From an uncultured Romboutsia sp. (GTDB lineage: Bacteria; Bacillota; Clostridia; Peptostreptococcales; Peptostreptococcaceae): a stretch of 7,333 bases of DNA. The position numbers were made by a program, and so were the translations under genes. Where the stretch lies: positions 1 through 7,333 of the forward strand of contig CALESE010000189.1 in the NCBI GenBank assembly GCA_937907205.1. Reading direction: 5' to 3'. This document shows positions 1 to 6,797 of this stretch, piece by piece (within the stretch, counting starts at the first letter, position 1; every line of letters begins with the position of its first letter). Below the pieces are notes generated by a model. That model had not been told where the DNA came from. It saw only the letters and a list, made by a program, of their open reading frames with translations, and did not search any database.

Positions 1-6
1 ATTTAA

Positions 7-31
7 TGCAACATAAATATAAAGTGTTGCA
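7..31. promoter_or_regulatory. Inverted repeat around a candidate -10 box, upstream of the gene train
   Basis: TGCAACA (7-13) and TGTTGCA (25-31) are perfect 7-bp inverted arms separated by 11 nt. The spacer contains TATAAA at 18-23, a good -10 element; a matching -35 would lie before the window begins. A start near position 30 would give a leader of about 45 nt before the SD at 61-69. The layout would suit a dimeric repressor covering the -10, but I cannot assign the dyad to a known regulator. TTGACA at 38-43 has no -10 at usable spacing, so it is not called as a promoter. Confidence 0.35.
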
Positions 32-60
32 CTTGTATTGACAATCTATCATAAATAAAA

Positions 61-69
61 AGGATGTGA
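61..69 (+). promoter_or_regulatory. Ribosome binding site pointing to an ATA start
   Basis: AGGATGTGA differs from the full anti-SD complement AGGAGGTGA by one base and ends 6 nt before ATA at 76-78. It is the only convincing SD for the first gene. In-frame TGA at 67-69 closes the frame just upstream, so translation cannot begin earlier. The ATG inside the SD (64-66) is followed immediately by that TGA and cannot open the gene. Confidence 0.65.
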
Positions 70-75
70 ACTAGC

Positions 76-771
76 ATAAGTAACAAATATAAAAAAATTT
101 GGTTAACATTAGGAATAATATTATTATTTATATCAATTTATATATTTGTTCCAAATATAAAAAATTCAATAGATAAAGTAGTAGTATACTTAACTAATCT
201 AGACTTAGAAGGATTAAAAAAATATATATTATCTTTTGGAATATTGGCACCAATAGTATCATTTTTACTTATGATATTACAATCAGTAGCAGCACCATTG
301 CCAGCATTTGTAATAACTTTTGCTAATGCTGCTATATTTGGATGGATAAATGGAGCTATATTATCATGGATTAGTTCAATGGCAGGAGCTATATTATGTT
401 TTTATATAGCAAAATTTTTAGGACGAGATACAGTTGAGAAGCTTACAAGTAAATTTGCACTTAAAAGTGTGGATAAATTTTTTGATACATATGGTAAATA
501 TACTATATTAATAGCTAGGTTATTACCTTTTGTGTCTTTTGATTTGATAAGTTATGCAGCAGGATTAACTTCAATGAACTTTATATCATTTTTTATAGCT
601 ACGGGAATTGGACAACTTCCAGCAACAATTGTTTATTCTTATGTAGGCGGAATGTTAACAGGTGGAGCTAAATTAATGATGATGGGTATACTAACATTAT
701 TTGCGACTAGTATACTTATCTATATTATTAAAAAAATTTATAGTGATAGATTAGTTAAGCAGAATAAATAG
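76..771 (+). CDS. TVP38/TMEM64-family (DedA superfamily) membrane protein, YdjX-like
   Basis: An integral membrane protein of 231 residues if translation starts at ATA 76. VTT-domain (DedA-superfamily) proteins are linked to movement of lipids across membranes; the substrate here is unknown. The N-terminus is short and basic, followed by a helix at about residues 8-26. The VTT core includes P74/P76, FG at 88-89, GRD at 116-118 and the second family block R148-x2-P151-x4-D156 through G163. Two or three more hydrophobic helices follow, then a basic tail. The frame is open from 70 with no ATG, GTG or TTG before TTG at 244; that TTG lacks an SD and would remove the first helix and family N-terminus. 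I therefore choose the SD-positioned ATA, either a rare start or a mutated ATG. It is the first gene of the train, with a hairpin between it and the next gene. Family certain; exact start less so. Confidence 0.85.
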   Translation: MSNKYKKIWLTLGIILLFISIYIFVPNIKNSIDKVVVYLTNLDLEGLKKYILSFGILAPIVSFLLMILQSVAAPLPAFVITFANAAIFGWINGAILSWISSMAGAILCFYIAKFLGRDTVEKLTSKFALKSVDKFFDTYGKYTILIARLLPFVSFDLISYAAGLTSMNFISFFIATGIGQLPATIVYSYVGGMLTGGAKLMMMGILTLFATSILIYIIKKIYSDRLVKQNK

Positions 772-782
772 AAAAATTTATT

Positions 783-814
783 TGGATTGATATAGTTATC
801 AATCCATTTATTTT
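783..814 (+). terminator. Intergenic hairpin with T-rich tail (terminator or attenuator)
   Basis: TGGATTGATA (783-792) and TATCAATCCA (797-806) form a perfect 10-bp stem with a 4-nt loop, followed by TTTATTTT (807-814). It lies between the first gene and the Fe-S gene on the same strand. With moderate stem GC and an interrupted T tract it probably reduces readthrough rather than ending the operon. No clear promoter is visible between it and the SD at 821-828. Confidence 0.6.
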
Positions 815-837
815 GAAAACAAGGGTGAATTTATAAT

Positions 838-1974
838 ATGGAAAAAATAAAATTAAGTAAAAATATACTAAACGAAGTAATAGATAATGAAAATAAATGT
901 GTTGATTGTAAAATATGTTTTAATTCATGTCCTATGATGAAAGATTATAGCATGTCTCCTAAAAAATTATTAAAGGAAATTGTAGATGAAAAGTGTGTAA
1001 ATAAAAATATACCATATTCATGTATGTTATGTAATATATGTACTATTAAATGTCCTAAAGATATAGACTTAAACAGTATGTTTTACAATATGAGAAAAGA
1101 TATATTTAAAATAAATCAAAAGTCTATAAATAATATAGGATATAAAACTGTGAAAGTTCATCAAAGTAATAGTTTTTCTCCTATATTTTCAAAAAGCTTT
1201 ATAAAACCAAATACTAAAAGTATATTTTTTCCTGGATGTAGTTTATCAAGTTATAAAAACGACATAGTTTTAAAAACTTATGAATATCTAAAATGTTATA
1301 TAGAAGATATATCTTTAGTATTTGAATGTTGTGGGAAACCAACTTTATCTATTGGAGATTTAGATAGATTTAATAATTATTATTCTAAATTAGAATCAAA
1401 ATTTAATGAAAATGATATACATGAAGTAATAGTAGCATGTCCAAACTGTTACAAAACAATAAAACATAATAGTAAAAATATTAAAGTTAAAACTATATGG
1501 GAAGTAATAACTGAGTATGGTATACCAAAAGAATTAAACAATTATTATAAAGATATAGATAAGATGTTTTCATTACATGACCCATGTCCAATAAGAGATG
1601 TGGATATTATACATGAATCAGTTAGAACTATTTTAAATGAATTAGGCGTTAAAATTGTAGAATTTGATAAGAATAGAAATAAAAGTGAATGTTGTGGATC
1701 TGGAGGTATGGTAAGAGTGATCAATCCACAACTATCAAAAAAACAGACTAATAAAAGAGCAAATGAAGCTAAAACAGATAATATAGTAACCTATTGTGAG
1801 TCTTGTTGTGAATCAATGCTTTCAGTTAATAAGAAAACTCTTCATATATTAGATTTTATGTTTAATGAAGATGTGCTAAAATATAAAACATTTACACAAG
1901 AGAAATCATCGACTATAAAAAAGTGGAAAAATATGTATACTGGAATAAAATTGGCTAACAAAAAGGTTAAATAG
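838..1974 (+). CDS. Iron-sulfur oxidoreductase with two 4Fe-4S motifs and two CCG domains (GlpC/HdrB/LutA-like)
   Basis: A soluble 378-residue redox protein predicted to carry several Fe-S clusters. Two ferredoxin motifs occupy the N-terminus: C21, C24, C27, C31-P and C62, C65, C68, C72-P. Two cysteine-rich CCG domains follow: C134 / C164-C165-G / C201-P-x-C204 and C250 / C285-C286-G / C320-x2-C323. This layout is shared by electron-transfer subunits such as GlpC, LutA and the HdrD-type heterodisulfide reductase subunit; all expected cysteines are present. No flavin- or NAD-binding partner gene lies in the window, so its electron donor and acceptor are unknown. No transmembrane segment is evident. 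The start has AAGGGTGA at 821-828, 9 nt upstream. Its place between a DedA-type protein and a phosphatidyltransferase suggests a role in the same pathway; the specific reaction cannot be named. Confidence 0.88.
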   Translation: MEKIKLSKNILNEVIDNENKCVDCKICFNSCPMMKDYSMSPKKLLKEIVDEKCVNKNIPYSCMLCNICTIKCPKDIDLNSMFYNMRKDIFKINQKSINNIGYKTVKVHQSNSFSPIFSKSFIKPNTKSIFFPGCSLSSYKNDIVLKTYEYLKCYIEDISLVFECCGKPTLSIGDLDRFNNYYSKLESKFNENDIHEVIVACPNCYKTIKHNSKNIKVKTIWEVITEYGIPKELNNYYKDIDKMFSLHDPCPIRDVDIIHESVRTILNELGVKIVEFDKNRNKSECCGSGGMVRVINPQLSKKQTNKRANEAKTDNIVTYCESCCESMLSVNKKTLHILDFMFNEDVLKYKTFTQEKSSTIKKWKNMYTGIKLANKKVK

Positions 1975-1981
1975 GGAAAGG
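1974..1981 (+). promoter_or_regulatory. Ribosome binding site for ATG 1991
   Basis: GGGAAAGG overlaps the Fe-S gene stop codon and sits 9 nt before ATG 1991. It matters because the hydrophobic small ORF, in another frame from ATG 2013, has no SD of its own. Initiation would therefore be expected at 1991 in the non-hydrophobic frame. Confidence 0.5.
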
Positions 1982-1990
1982 CATTATAAA

Positions 1991-2138
1991 ATGAATAAAA
2001 AAATAAACTATAATGTTTGCATTAGTTCCTTTGACACTATTTCCAGACTCACTTCTTGCAATAGCAGCACTTATATTACTTATATTTATATCTATGATAC
2101 TAAAAAATAAATTTGTAAAAAGTACACAGGAGGAATAA
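1991..2138 (+). pseudogene. Small single-helix membrane protein gene, apparently frame-disrupted
   Basis: Two overlapping frames share this stretch. From ATG 2013 to TAA 2136-2138 there is a 41-residue ORF with a hydrophobic helix (about residues 14-30), a basic segment and an acidic end; its stop directly abuts the next ATG, as expected of a coupled operon gene. It has no SD and an in-frame TAA at 2004-2006. ATG 1991 has a good SD (1974-1981) but its frame gives a non-hydrophobic 39-residue peptide ending at 2110. Removing one base between about 2007 and 2018, for instance one T of the TTT at 2016-2018, would join the SD-served start to the hydrophobic frame and give a protein of about 48 residues. 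I infer a one-base frameshift, a sequencing error, or a small protein starting at 2013. The family is not recognised. Confidence 0.45.
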
Positions 2139-2723
2139 ATGTTAGAGACTCATGCAAGAAAATATGTAAATCCATTTATAGAAAAAGGAGCTGATTTTTT
2201 TATAAGATTAAAATTAACTCCAAATAATGTAACAGTATTAGCTTTACTGTTAGGGATAGCAACATCATTATTTGTATATTTTGATATGGGATTAATAGGA
2301 GTTATATTATTATGGATATCTGGATATCTAGATGCAGTAGATGGAGCTATGGCAAGAAAAATGAAAAAAACTTCTTCTTTTGGGACATTAATGGACATAA
2401 CTTTTGATAGAATTGTTGAAATATCAATTATATTAGCTTTAGGATTAAAGTTTATAGACGTAAGAATGAATTTAATAATATTATCTGTAAGCATACTTAT
2501 ATCAATGACAATATTTTTGACAGTGGGAGCTTTAACGGAACAAAAAGGAATGAAATCATTTTATTATCAAGCTGGTGTGGCAGAGAGAAGTGAAGGGTTT
2601 ATAATGTTTTCATTAATGATATTATTACCAAATTATATAAGCATAACTACGAATATATTTTCAATTATGGTTTTATTTACAGCTTTTCAAAGAGCTTTAG
2701 AAGCAAAAAAGATATTAGATTAA
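2139..2723 (+). CDS. ynjF: CDP-alcohol phosphatidyltransferase family protein (YnjF-like)
   Basis: A 194-residue polytopic membrane enzyme predicted to transfer a CDP-activated phosphatidyl (or similar) group to an alcohol, forming a phospholipid. The complete family signature is present: D65-x2-D68-G69-x2-A72-R73-x8-G82-x3-D86-x3-D90. These aspartates bind the metal and the CDP moiety and provide the catalytic base. About five to six hydrophobic helices surround it (roughly 31-49, 51-64, 92-103, 111-131, 153-163, 168-182). Length suits the family. The acceptor alcohol cannot be read from the motif. Within the family it resembles E. coli YnjF, supported by the adjacent ynjB-type transporter genes. 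AGGAGG at 2128-2133 gives a strong SD 5 nt from the ATG, and the preceding small ORF stops immediately before it. Family call is firm; the YnjF assignment rests partly on context. Confidence 0.9.
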   Translation: MLETHARKYVNPFIEKGADFFIRLKLTPNNVTVLALLLGIATSLFVYFDMGLIGVILLWISGYLDAVDGAMARKMKKTSSFGTLMDITFDRIVEISIILALGLKFIDVRMNLIILSVSILISMTIFLTVGALTEQKGMKSFYYQAGVAERSEGFIMFSLMILLPNYISITTNIFSIMVLFTAFQRALEAKKILD

Positions 2724-2733
2724 GGAGAACTAT

Positions 2734-3942
2734 ATGAAAAAATTAACAACACTAATATTATGTATATTATTTACATTAAATTTGGTTGGGTGTTCTAACA
2801 ATAAATATGATAGTAGTATAAACTTACTAGATAGTAACTATGAAGAAATATTAGAACATGCAAAAGGTAGTACAGTTAGATTTTATGGATATGGTGGAGA
2901 TGAGGTTATGAATAAGTGGTTTGATACTTATGTAATACCTAATATGAAGGAAAAGTACAATATAACTGTGAAAAGAGTTGGTATGGATATAGACAATATA
3001 TTAAACCAATTATTATCGGAAAAACAAGCAGGTAATTCAAAAGGTGTGATAGATTTAGTATGGTTAAATGGTGAAAATTTCAAAACAGCTAAAGATAATG
3101 ATTTACTATTTGGACCATTTACAGATAAACTACCTAATTTTAATAAATATATAGATAAAAAATCAGAAGATATTAATACAGATTTTGGGACAAGTGTAGA
3201 TAATATGGAAGCACCTTGGGGCAAAGCTCAATTTGCGTTAATAAAAAATTCATCTAAGGTATCTGAAAATATAACTAATGCAGATAAATTAAAAGATGTA
3301 GTTAAAAAATATCCAGGTAAATTTACATATCCAGCATTACCAGACTTTACAGGTAGTGCATTTGTTAGAAATATAATATACGATATTGTAGGGTACGAAA
3401 ATGTAAAAAATCTTCCTGAAGATGAAGCTAAAGTAAAAGAAGTTATACAACCTGCAATAGATTATTTAAATGAAATAAAGCCGTATCTATGGAATGAAGG
3501 AAAAACATACCCTCAAACATCATCTCAGTTAGATAATATGTTTTCGGATAATGAAGTTTATTTTAATATGACATATTCGCTAAATGGTGTAATGAGTAGA
3601 ATTCAAAGTGGAGAATTTAGTAAGGATACAAAAATATTAGAGTTTGATAAAGGAAACATAAGTAACACTCATTTCTTAGCAATACCTAAAAATTCTAATA
3701 ATCAATCAGGTGCAATGATATTAGCTAATTTCTTGATAAGTATAGATGCTCAAGCATCAAAGTCAGATATTAAAAATTGGGGAGATACAACAGTTTTAGA
3801 TATTAACAAGATGACAGAAGATGAAAAAGTAAAGTTTAGTAAATCAATTATAATAGAAAATTCAGTTCCAGAGTTAAAAGCAGGATTAGTACCAATAATA
3901 GAAAAAATATGGATTAAAGAGGTCTTAGAGGGTGGAAAGTAA
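2734..3942 (+). CDS. ynjB: ABC transporter substrate-binding lipoprotein, YnjB-like
   Basis: The extracytoplasmic solute receptor of the importer encoded by the next three genes; 402 residues. A lipoprotein signal peptide is clear: basic N-terminus, hydrophobic core and lipobox LVGC at 17-20, with C20 as the lipid-anchored first residue of the mature protein. The rest is a type 2 periplasmic-binding fold with family-like blocks: a conserved WLNGENF segment at 110-116, LLFGPF at 124-129, PWGKAQF at 161-167 and a YPALPDFTGSAF stretch at 199-210. These match my memory of the YnjB group, which is close to the thiamine and iron/polyamine receptors, but the ligand is not known. SD AAGGAG (2722-2727) overlaps the previous stop, with 6 nt to the ATG. 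Its end overlaps the first permease gene by 11 nt. Confidence 0.88.
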   Translation: MKKLTTLILCILFTLNLVGCSNNKYDSSINLLDSNYEEILEHAKGSTVRFYGYGGDEVMNKWFDTYVIPNMKEKYNITVKRVGMDIDNILNQLLSEKQAGNSKGVIDLVWLNGENFKTAKDNDLLFGPFTDKLPNFNKYIDKKSEDINTDFGTSVDNMEAPWGKAQFALIKNSSKVSENITNADKLKDVVKKYPGKFTYPALPDFTGSAFVRNIIYDIVGYENVKNLPEDEAKVKEVIQPAIDYLNEIKPYLWNEGKTYPQTSSQLDNMFSDNEVYFNMTYSLNGVMSRIQSGEFSKDTKILEFDKGNISNTHFLAIPKNSNNQSGAMILANFLISIDAQASKSDIKNWGDTTVLDINKMTEDEKVKFSKSIIIENSVPELKAGLVPIIEKIWIKEVLEGGK

Positions 3943-4792
3943 ATTTAAACCATATTTATTATTATTTCCTGTAAGTATAGTATTAATATCTATAATGGGA
4001 ATAGGTATTATAAATTGTATATCTCAAAGTTTAGGATATTTTCCACAAATAGGCTTAAATAATTTTACACTTGATTATTATATGGAGGTTTTAAGAGATA
4101 GAAATTTCTTAAAATCTCTTATATTTAGTTTAAAAACATCATTTATTTCATCAAGTATATGTATAGTTGTAGGTGTATTTTTAGCCTATGTATTATCTAA
4201 AGATAAACACTCAAAATGGAGAATAAGTTTAATTAACTTACCAATAATAATTACTCATATAATAGTAGTTATTATTATATTTATGATTTTTTCTCAGACT
4301 GGAATATTATCTAGAGTATTATACAACTTAGGTATAATAAATAACTCTTCAGATTTCATACAATTAGTATCAGATAAAAATGGAATAGGTATAATACTTG
4401 TTTACTTATGGAAGGGTATACCATTTGTAGCTATGACAACTTACAATATATTGAAAAATATAAGTAATAGCTTAGAAAATGTAGCAATAAATTTAGGTGC
4501 TAATAAATTTCAAGTTTTTAGATATATAATACTGCCCTTAGCAATGCCAAGCATAATATCATCATTTTTAATATTATTTGCATTTTCTTTTGGATCATAT
4601 GAAGTACCATTTTTAATAGGTCCATCTACGCCAAAATCACTATCGGTACATGCATATATAACTTATTCAAGTTCTGATTTAATGCAAAGGCCTATAGCAA
4701 TGAGCATAAACACTATATTATCAGTAATAAGTATAATTATTCTTATAATATACAATAAAATATTTGAAAAAATATATATAAATAAAATTTAG
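3932..4792 (+). CDS. ABC transporter permease, first subunit (YnjC N-half-like)
   Basis: A 286-residue inner-membrane channel subunit of a type I ABC importer. Around six hydrophobic helices are visible (about 7-30, 66-88, 98-121, 152-172, 203-222, 258-276). The ATPase-docking EAA loop lies at E182-x2-A185-x3-G189, with the trailing LP at 201-202. Start is GTG, inside the end of the binding-protein gene, supported by AAAGAGGT at 3916-3923 with 8 nt spacing; the 11-nt overlap implies coupled translation. In E. coli YnjC the two permease halves are, to my knowledge, one long protein; here they are separate genes. The fold resembles PotB/FbpB-type permeases. The transported solute is unknown. 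Confidence 0.88.
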   Translation: MESKFKPYLLLFPVSIVLISIMGIGIINCISQSLGYFPQIGLNNFTLDYYMEVLRDRNFLKSLIFSLKTSFISSSICIVVGVFLAYVLSKDKHSKWRISLINLPIIITHIIVVIIIFMIFSQTGILSRVLYNLGIINNSSDFIQLVSDKNGIGIILVYLWKGIPFVAMTTYNILKNISNSLENVAINLGANKFQVFRYIILPLAMPSIISSFLILFAFSFGSYEVPFLIGPSTPKSLSVHAYITYSSSDLMQRPIAMSINTILSVISIIILIIYNKIFEKIYINKI

Positions 4793-4800
4793 GTGAAACT

Positions 4801-5598
4801 ATGGATAAAAGTTTTAAAAAATTATTAATTGACTTATTTATTGTAATTTTAATTTCTCCAATATTAATATTGGTTATATGGGGATTTACAAGTTCATGGA
4901 TGTATCCAAACTTACTACCTAATAATTATTCATTAAGAGCATTAGAATATATTACTAACATTCAAAATGTAAAAGTATTAATAGATACTTTGATTATATC
5001 GTTTATAGTAGTTATTATAACAATAATACTTAGTTTACCAGCAGCAAAAGCCATAGCATTATATGAATTTAAAGGAAAAAAGATAGCCGAAATGCTTATA
5101 TTATCACCTATAATAATTCCTACAATATCTATTGCTATGGGAATACATATAACATTTATAAAATTGAAATTAGCAAATAATATAATAAGAGTTATAATTA
5201 TTAACTTATTGCCATGTATACCATATGGAGTTAGGATGATAAGTGATGTATATAAATTATTAGGAAATAAATTTGAGCAACAAGCGAGTATTTTAGGAGC
5301 AAATAAATTCAACTCATTTATATATGTAACATTACCTTTATTAATGCCTGGAATTTTAGGCGCATCTAGTATGTGTTTTATAATTTCATTTAGTCAATAT
5401 TTTTTGACATTAATAATAGGTGGAGGTGCTGTAACTACATATCCAATGATTATGTTTCCTTATATACAAAGTGGAGATAGAACAGTATCATCAATTTATA
5501 GCATAGTATTTTTAATTGTTAGCTTAATAGTATTAATTATTATTGAATATATGGTTAATAAATATTATAAACAAAATAATAAAAATATTTTATTTTAA
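4801..5598 (+). CDS. ABC transporter permease, second subunit (YnjC C-half-like)
   Basis: A 265-residue inner-membrane partner of the preceding permease. About six helices can be seen (10-30, 58-78, 98-118, 128-145, 183-205, 233-252). The EAA loop occurs at E159-x2-A162-x3-G166 with LP at 178-179, so both channel halves keep the coupling loop and a pseudo-symmetric heterodimer is expected. The SD AGGTGA (4791-4796) overlaps the preceding stop and lies 4 nt from the ATG. The C-terminus ends in a short lysine- and asparagine-rich cytoplasmic tail. Family assignment is clear from the paired arrangement; substrate specificity cannot be read from it. Confidence 0.88.
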   Translation: MDKSFKKLLIDLFIVILISPILILVIWGFTSSWMYPNLLPNNYSLRALEYITNIQNVKVLIDTLIISFIVVIITIILSLPAAKAIALYEFKGKKIAEMLILSPIIIPTISIAMGIHITFIKLKLANNIIRVIIINLLPCIPYGVRMISDVYKLLGNKFEQQASILGANKFNSFIYVTLPLLMPGILGASSMCFIISFSQYFLTLIIGGGAVTTYPMIMFPYIQSGDRTVSSIYSIVFLIVSLIVLIIIEYMVNKYYKQNNKNILF

Positions 5599-5624
5599 AT
5601 TAGAAATTATAAGGGAGAAATATT

Positions 5625-6653
5625 ATGTCATATGTTAAACTTATCAATTTAACAAAGCATTTTGGTAAGTCAAAAGTTATTGATAAGATAAATTTAGAAA
5701 TAAAAAAAGGTGAAATCATATCATTATTAGGTCCATCTGGATGTGGTAAAAGTACAACATTAAAATTAATAGCAGGATTACTAAAAACAGATAGTGGAGA
5801 TATTTTATTTAATGATAACTCAATACTAGATTTACATCCAGAAAAGCGAAATGCAATAATTGTATTTCAAGATTATTTATTATTTCCTCATATGAATGTA
5901 TATGAAAATATAGCTTTTGGATTAAAAATGAAAAAAATTAAAAAAAGTAAAATTGATATAAAGGTAAAAGAACTATTAGATTTGATAAAGCTAAATGGTT
6001 ATGAATATAAATATCCATCAGAATTATCAGGAGGGCAAAAACAAAGGGTAGCAATAGCTGGGGCATTAGCAGTAGAACCGAATATATTATTACTTGATGA
6101 ACCTTTTTCAAATTTAGATATAAATCTAAGACATGAAATGAGAGAATTTGTTTTAGAAATTCAAAAGAAAAAGGAAATAACTATGATATTAGTAACTCAT
6201 GATAAAGAAGAAGCTTTAATGATGAGCAATAAAATAGCTGTTATATTAAATGGGCAAATAAAGCAATTTGATAAACCAAATAATTTATATAAAAATCCAA
6301 ACAGTAAAGAAGTAGCTAATATATTTGGTGAAAGAAATTATATGATAGGTTGTATAAAAGATGGAATATTTAAAAATGATATTATAGAAATTAATTTAGG
6401 TATTGATGATACCGTAGATAATGTTGAAATAATGATATCAAAAGAGGATATAAGAATATATCCAGAAGGATATGAGTATGGAAATAAAGCGAAGATAGTT
6501 AAAAAAGTTTATTCTGGAGATAGGACATACTATGATTTGAAGATAAAAGATTATATATTAAAAGTAAGTTGTAGTGAAGACTTATTTAAAGAAAATGGAA
6601 TAGTCAAATTTGAATTTAAAAGTGAGAATATAAGATATTTTAATAACAAATAA
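5625..6653 (+). CDS. ABC transporter ATP-binding protein with C-terminal TOBE-like extension (PotA/FbpC type)
   Basis: The cytoplasmic ATPase powering the importer; 342 residues. All motifs are intact: Walker A GPSGCGKST at 36-44, Q-loop Q82, signature LSGGQ at 134-138, Walker B ILLLDE at 154-159, D-loop SNLD at 162-165 and switch H192. After about residue 235 comes a beta-rich region of roughly 105 residues that fits a TOBE-type regulatory domain, as in the polyamine, iron and sulfate/molybdate importers. E. coli YnjD is, from memory, only about 217 residues and lacks this part, so the ATPase here is closer to the PotA/FbpC type. SD AAGGGAGA (5611-5618) lies 6 nt from the ATG. It is the last gene before a strong terminator. 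Confidence 0.93.
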   Translation: MSYVKLINLTKHFGKSKVIDKINLEIKKGEIISLLGPSGCGKSTTLKLIAGLLKTDSGDILFNDNSILDLHPEKRNAIIVFQDYLLFPHMNVYENIAFGLKMKKIKKSKIDIKVKELLDLIKLNGYEYKYPSELSGGQKQRVAIAGALAVEPNILLLDEPFSNLDINLRHEMREFVLEIQKKKEITMILVTHDKEEALMMSNKIAVILNGQIKQFDKPNNLYKNPNSKEVANIFGERNYMIGCIKDGIFKNDIIEINLGIDDTVDNVEIMISKEDIRIYPEGYEYGNKAKIVKKVYSGDRTYYDLKIKDYILKVSCSEDLFKENGIVKFEFKSENIRYFNNK

Positions 6654-6674
6654 ATTTATGAATTAGTTAAATAG

Positions 6675-6707
6675 AATGTATAAGGATACTATCCTTATAC
6701 ATTTTTT
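6675..6707 (+). terminator. Strong intrinsic terminator closing the gene train
   Basis: AATGTATAAGGAT (6675-6687) pairs perfectly with 6691-6703 (13 bp, 3-nt loop), and a T run continues through 6707. It starts 22 nt after the ATPase stop. The segment TATACATTTTT at 6696-6706 is repeated directly in tandem at 6707-6717, so the 3' arm and T tail have been duplicated. The 5' arm is also A-rich enough that the reverse orientation might weakly terminate. Confidence 0.88.
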
Positions 6708-6717
6708 ATACATTTTT

Positions 6718-6785
6718 GAGCAACGGATGTATCCGTAGCGGTAGCAAGGATATATCGTTGGCGAAATGAGCGAAGCGAATTTTTT
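6718..6785. repeat. GC-rich intergenic element with short repeated words
   Basis: Positions 6721-6778 are 50% G+C (29 of 58), against AT-rich surroundings. The stretch contains CAACG (6721-6725) complementary to CGTTG (6756-6760), an inner CGGAT/ATCCG hairpin (6724-6735), direct copies of GTAGC (6735-6739, 6741-6745), and three copies of GCGAA (6761-6765, 6770-6774, 6775-6779), then six Ts (6780-6785). No ORF with an SD lies here. It may be a dispersed intergenic repeat or a structured RNA; which of these cannot be settled from one copy. Confidence 0.45.
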
Positions 6786-6797
6786 ATATTAACAAAC

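Noticed and set aside
38..43. Perfect TTGACA as a -35 box
   Set aside because: No -10-like hexamer at 15 to 19 nt; that spacing falls on the SD itself, which would leave the SD out of the transcript.
2150..2494. Reverse-strand ORF of 114 residues
   Set aside because: It lies wholly within the phosphatidyltransferase gene, antisense, with no SD and no recognisable motif; a shadow of AT-rich coding sequence.
2928..3224. Reverse-strand ORF of 98 residues
   Set aside because: Antisense to the binding-protein gene, whose frame carries a lipobox and family motifs.
4962..5312. Reverse-strand ORF of 116 residues
   Set aside because: Antisense to the second permease gene; its hydrophobic look is a by-product of the complementary membrane-protein sequence.
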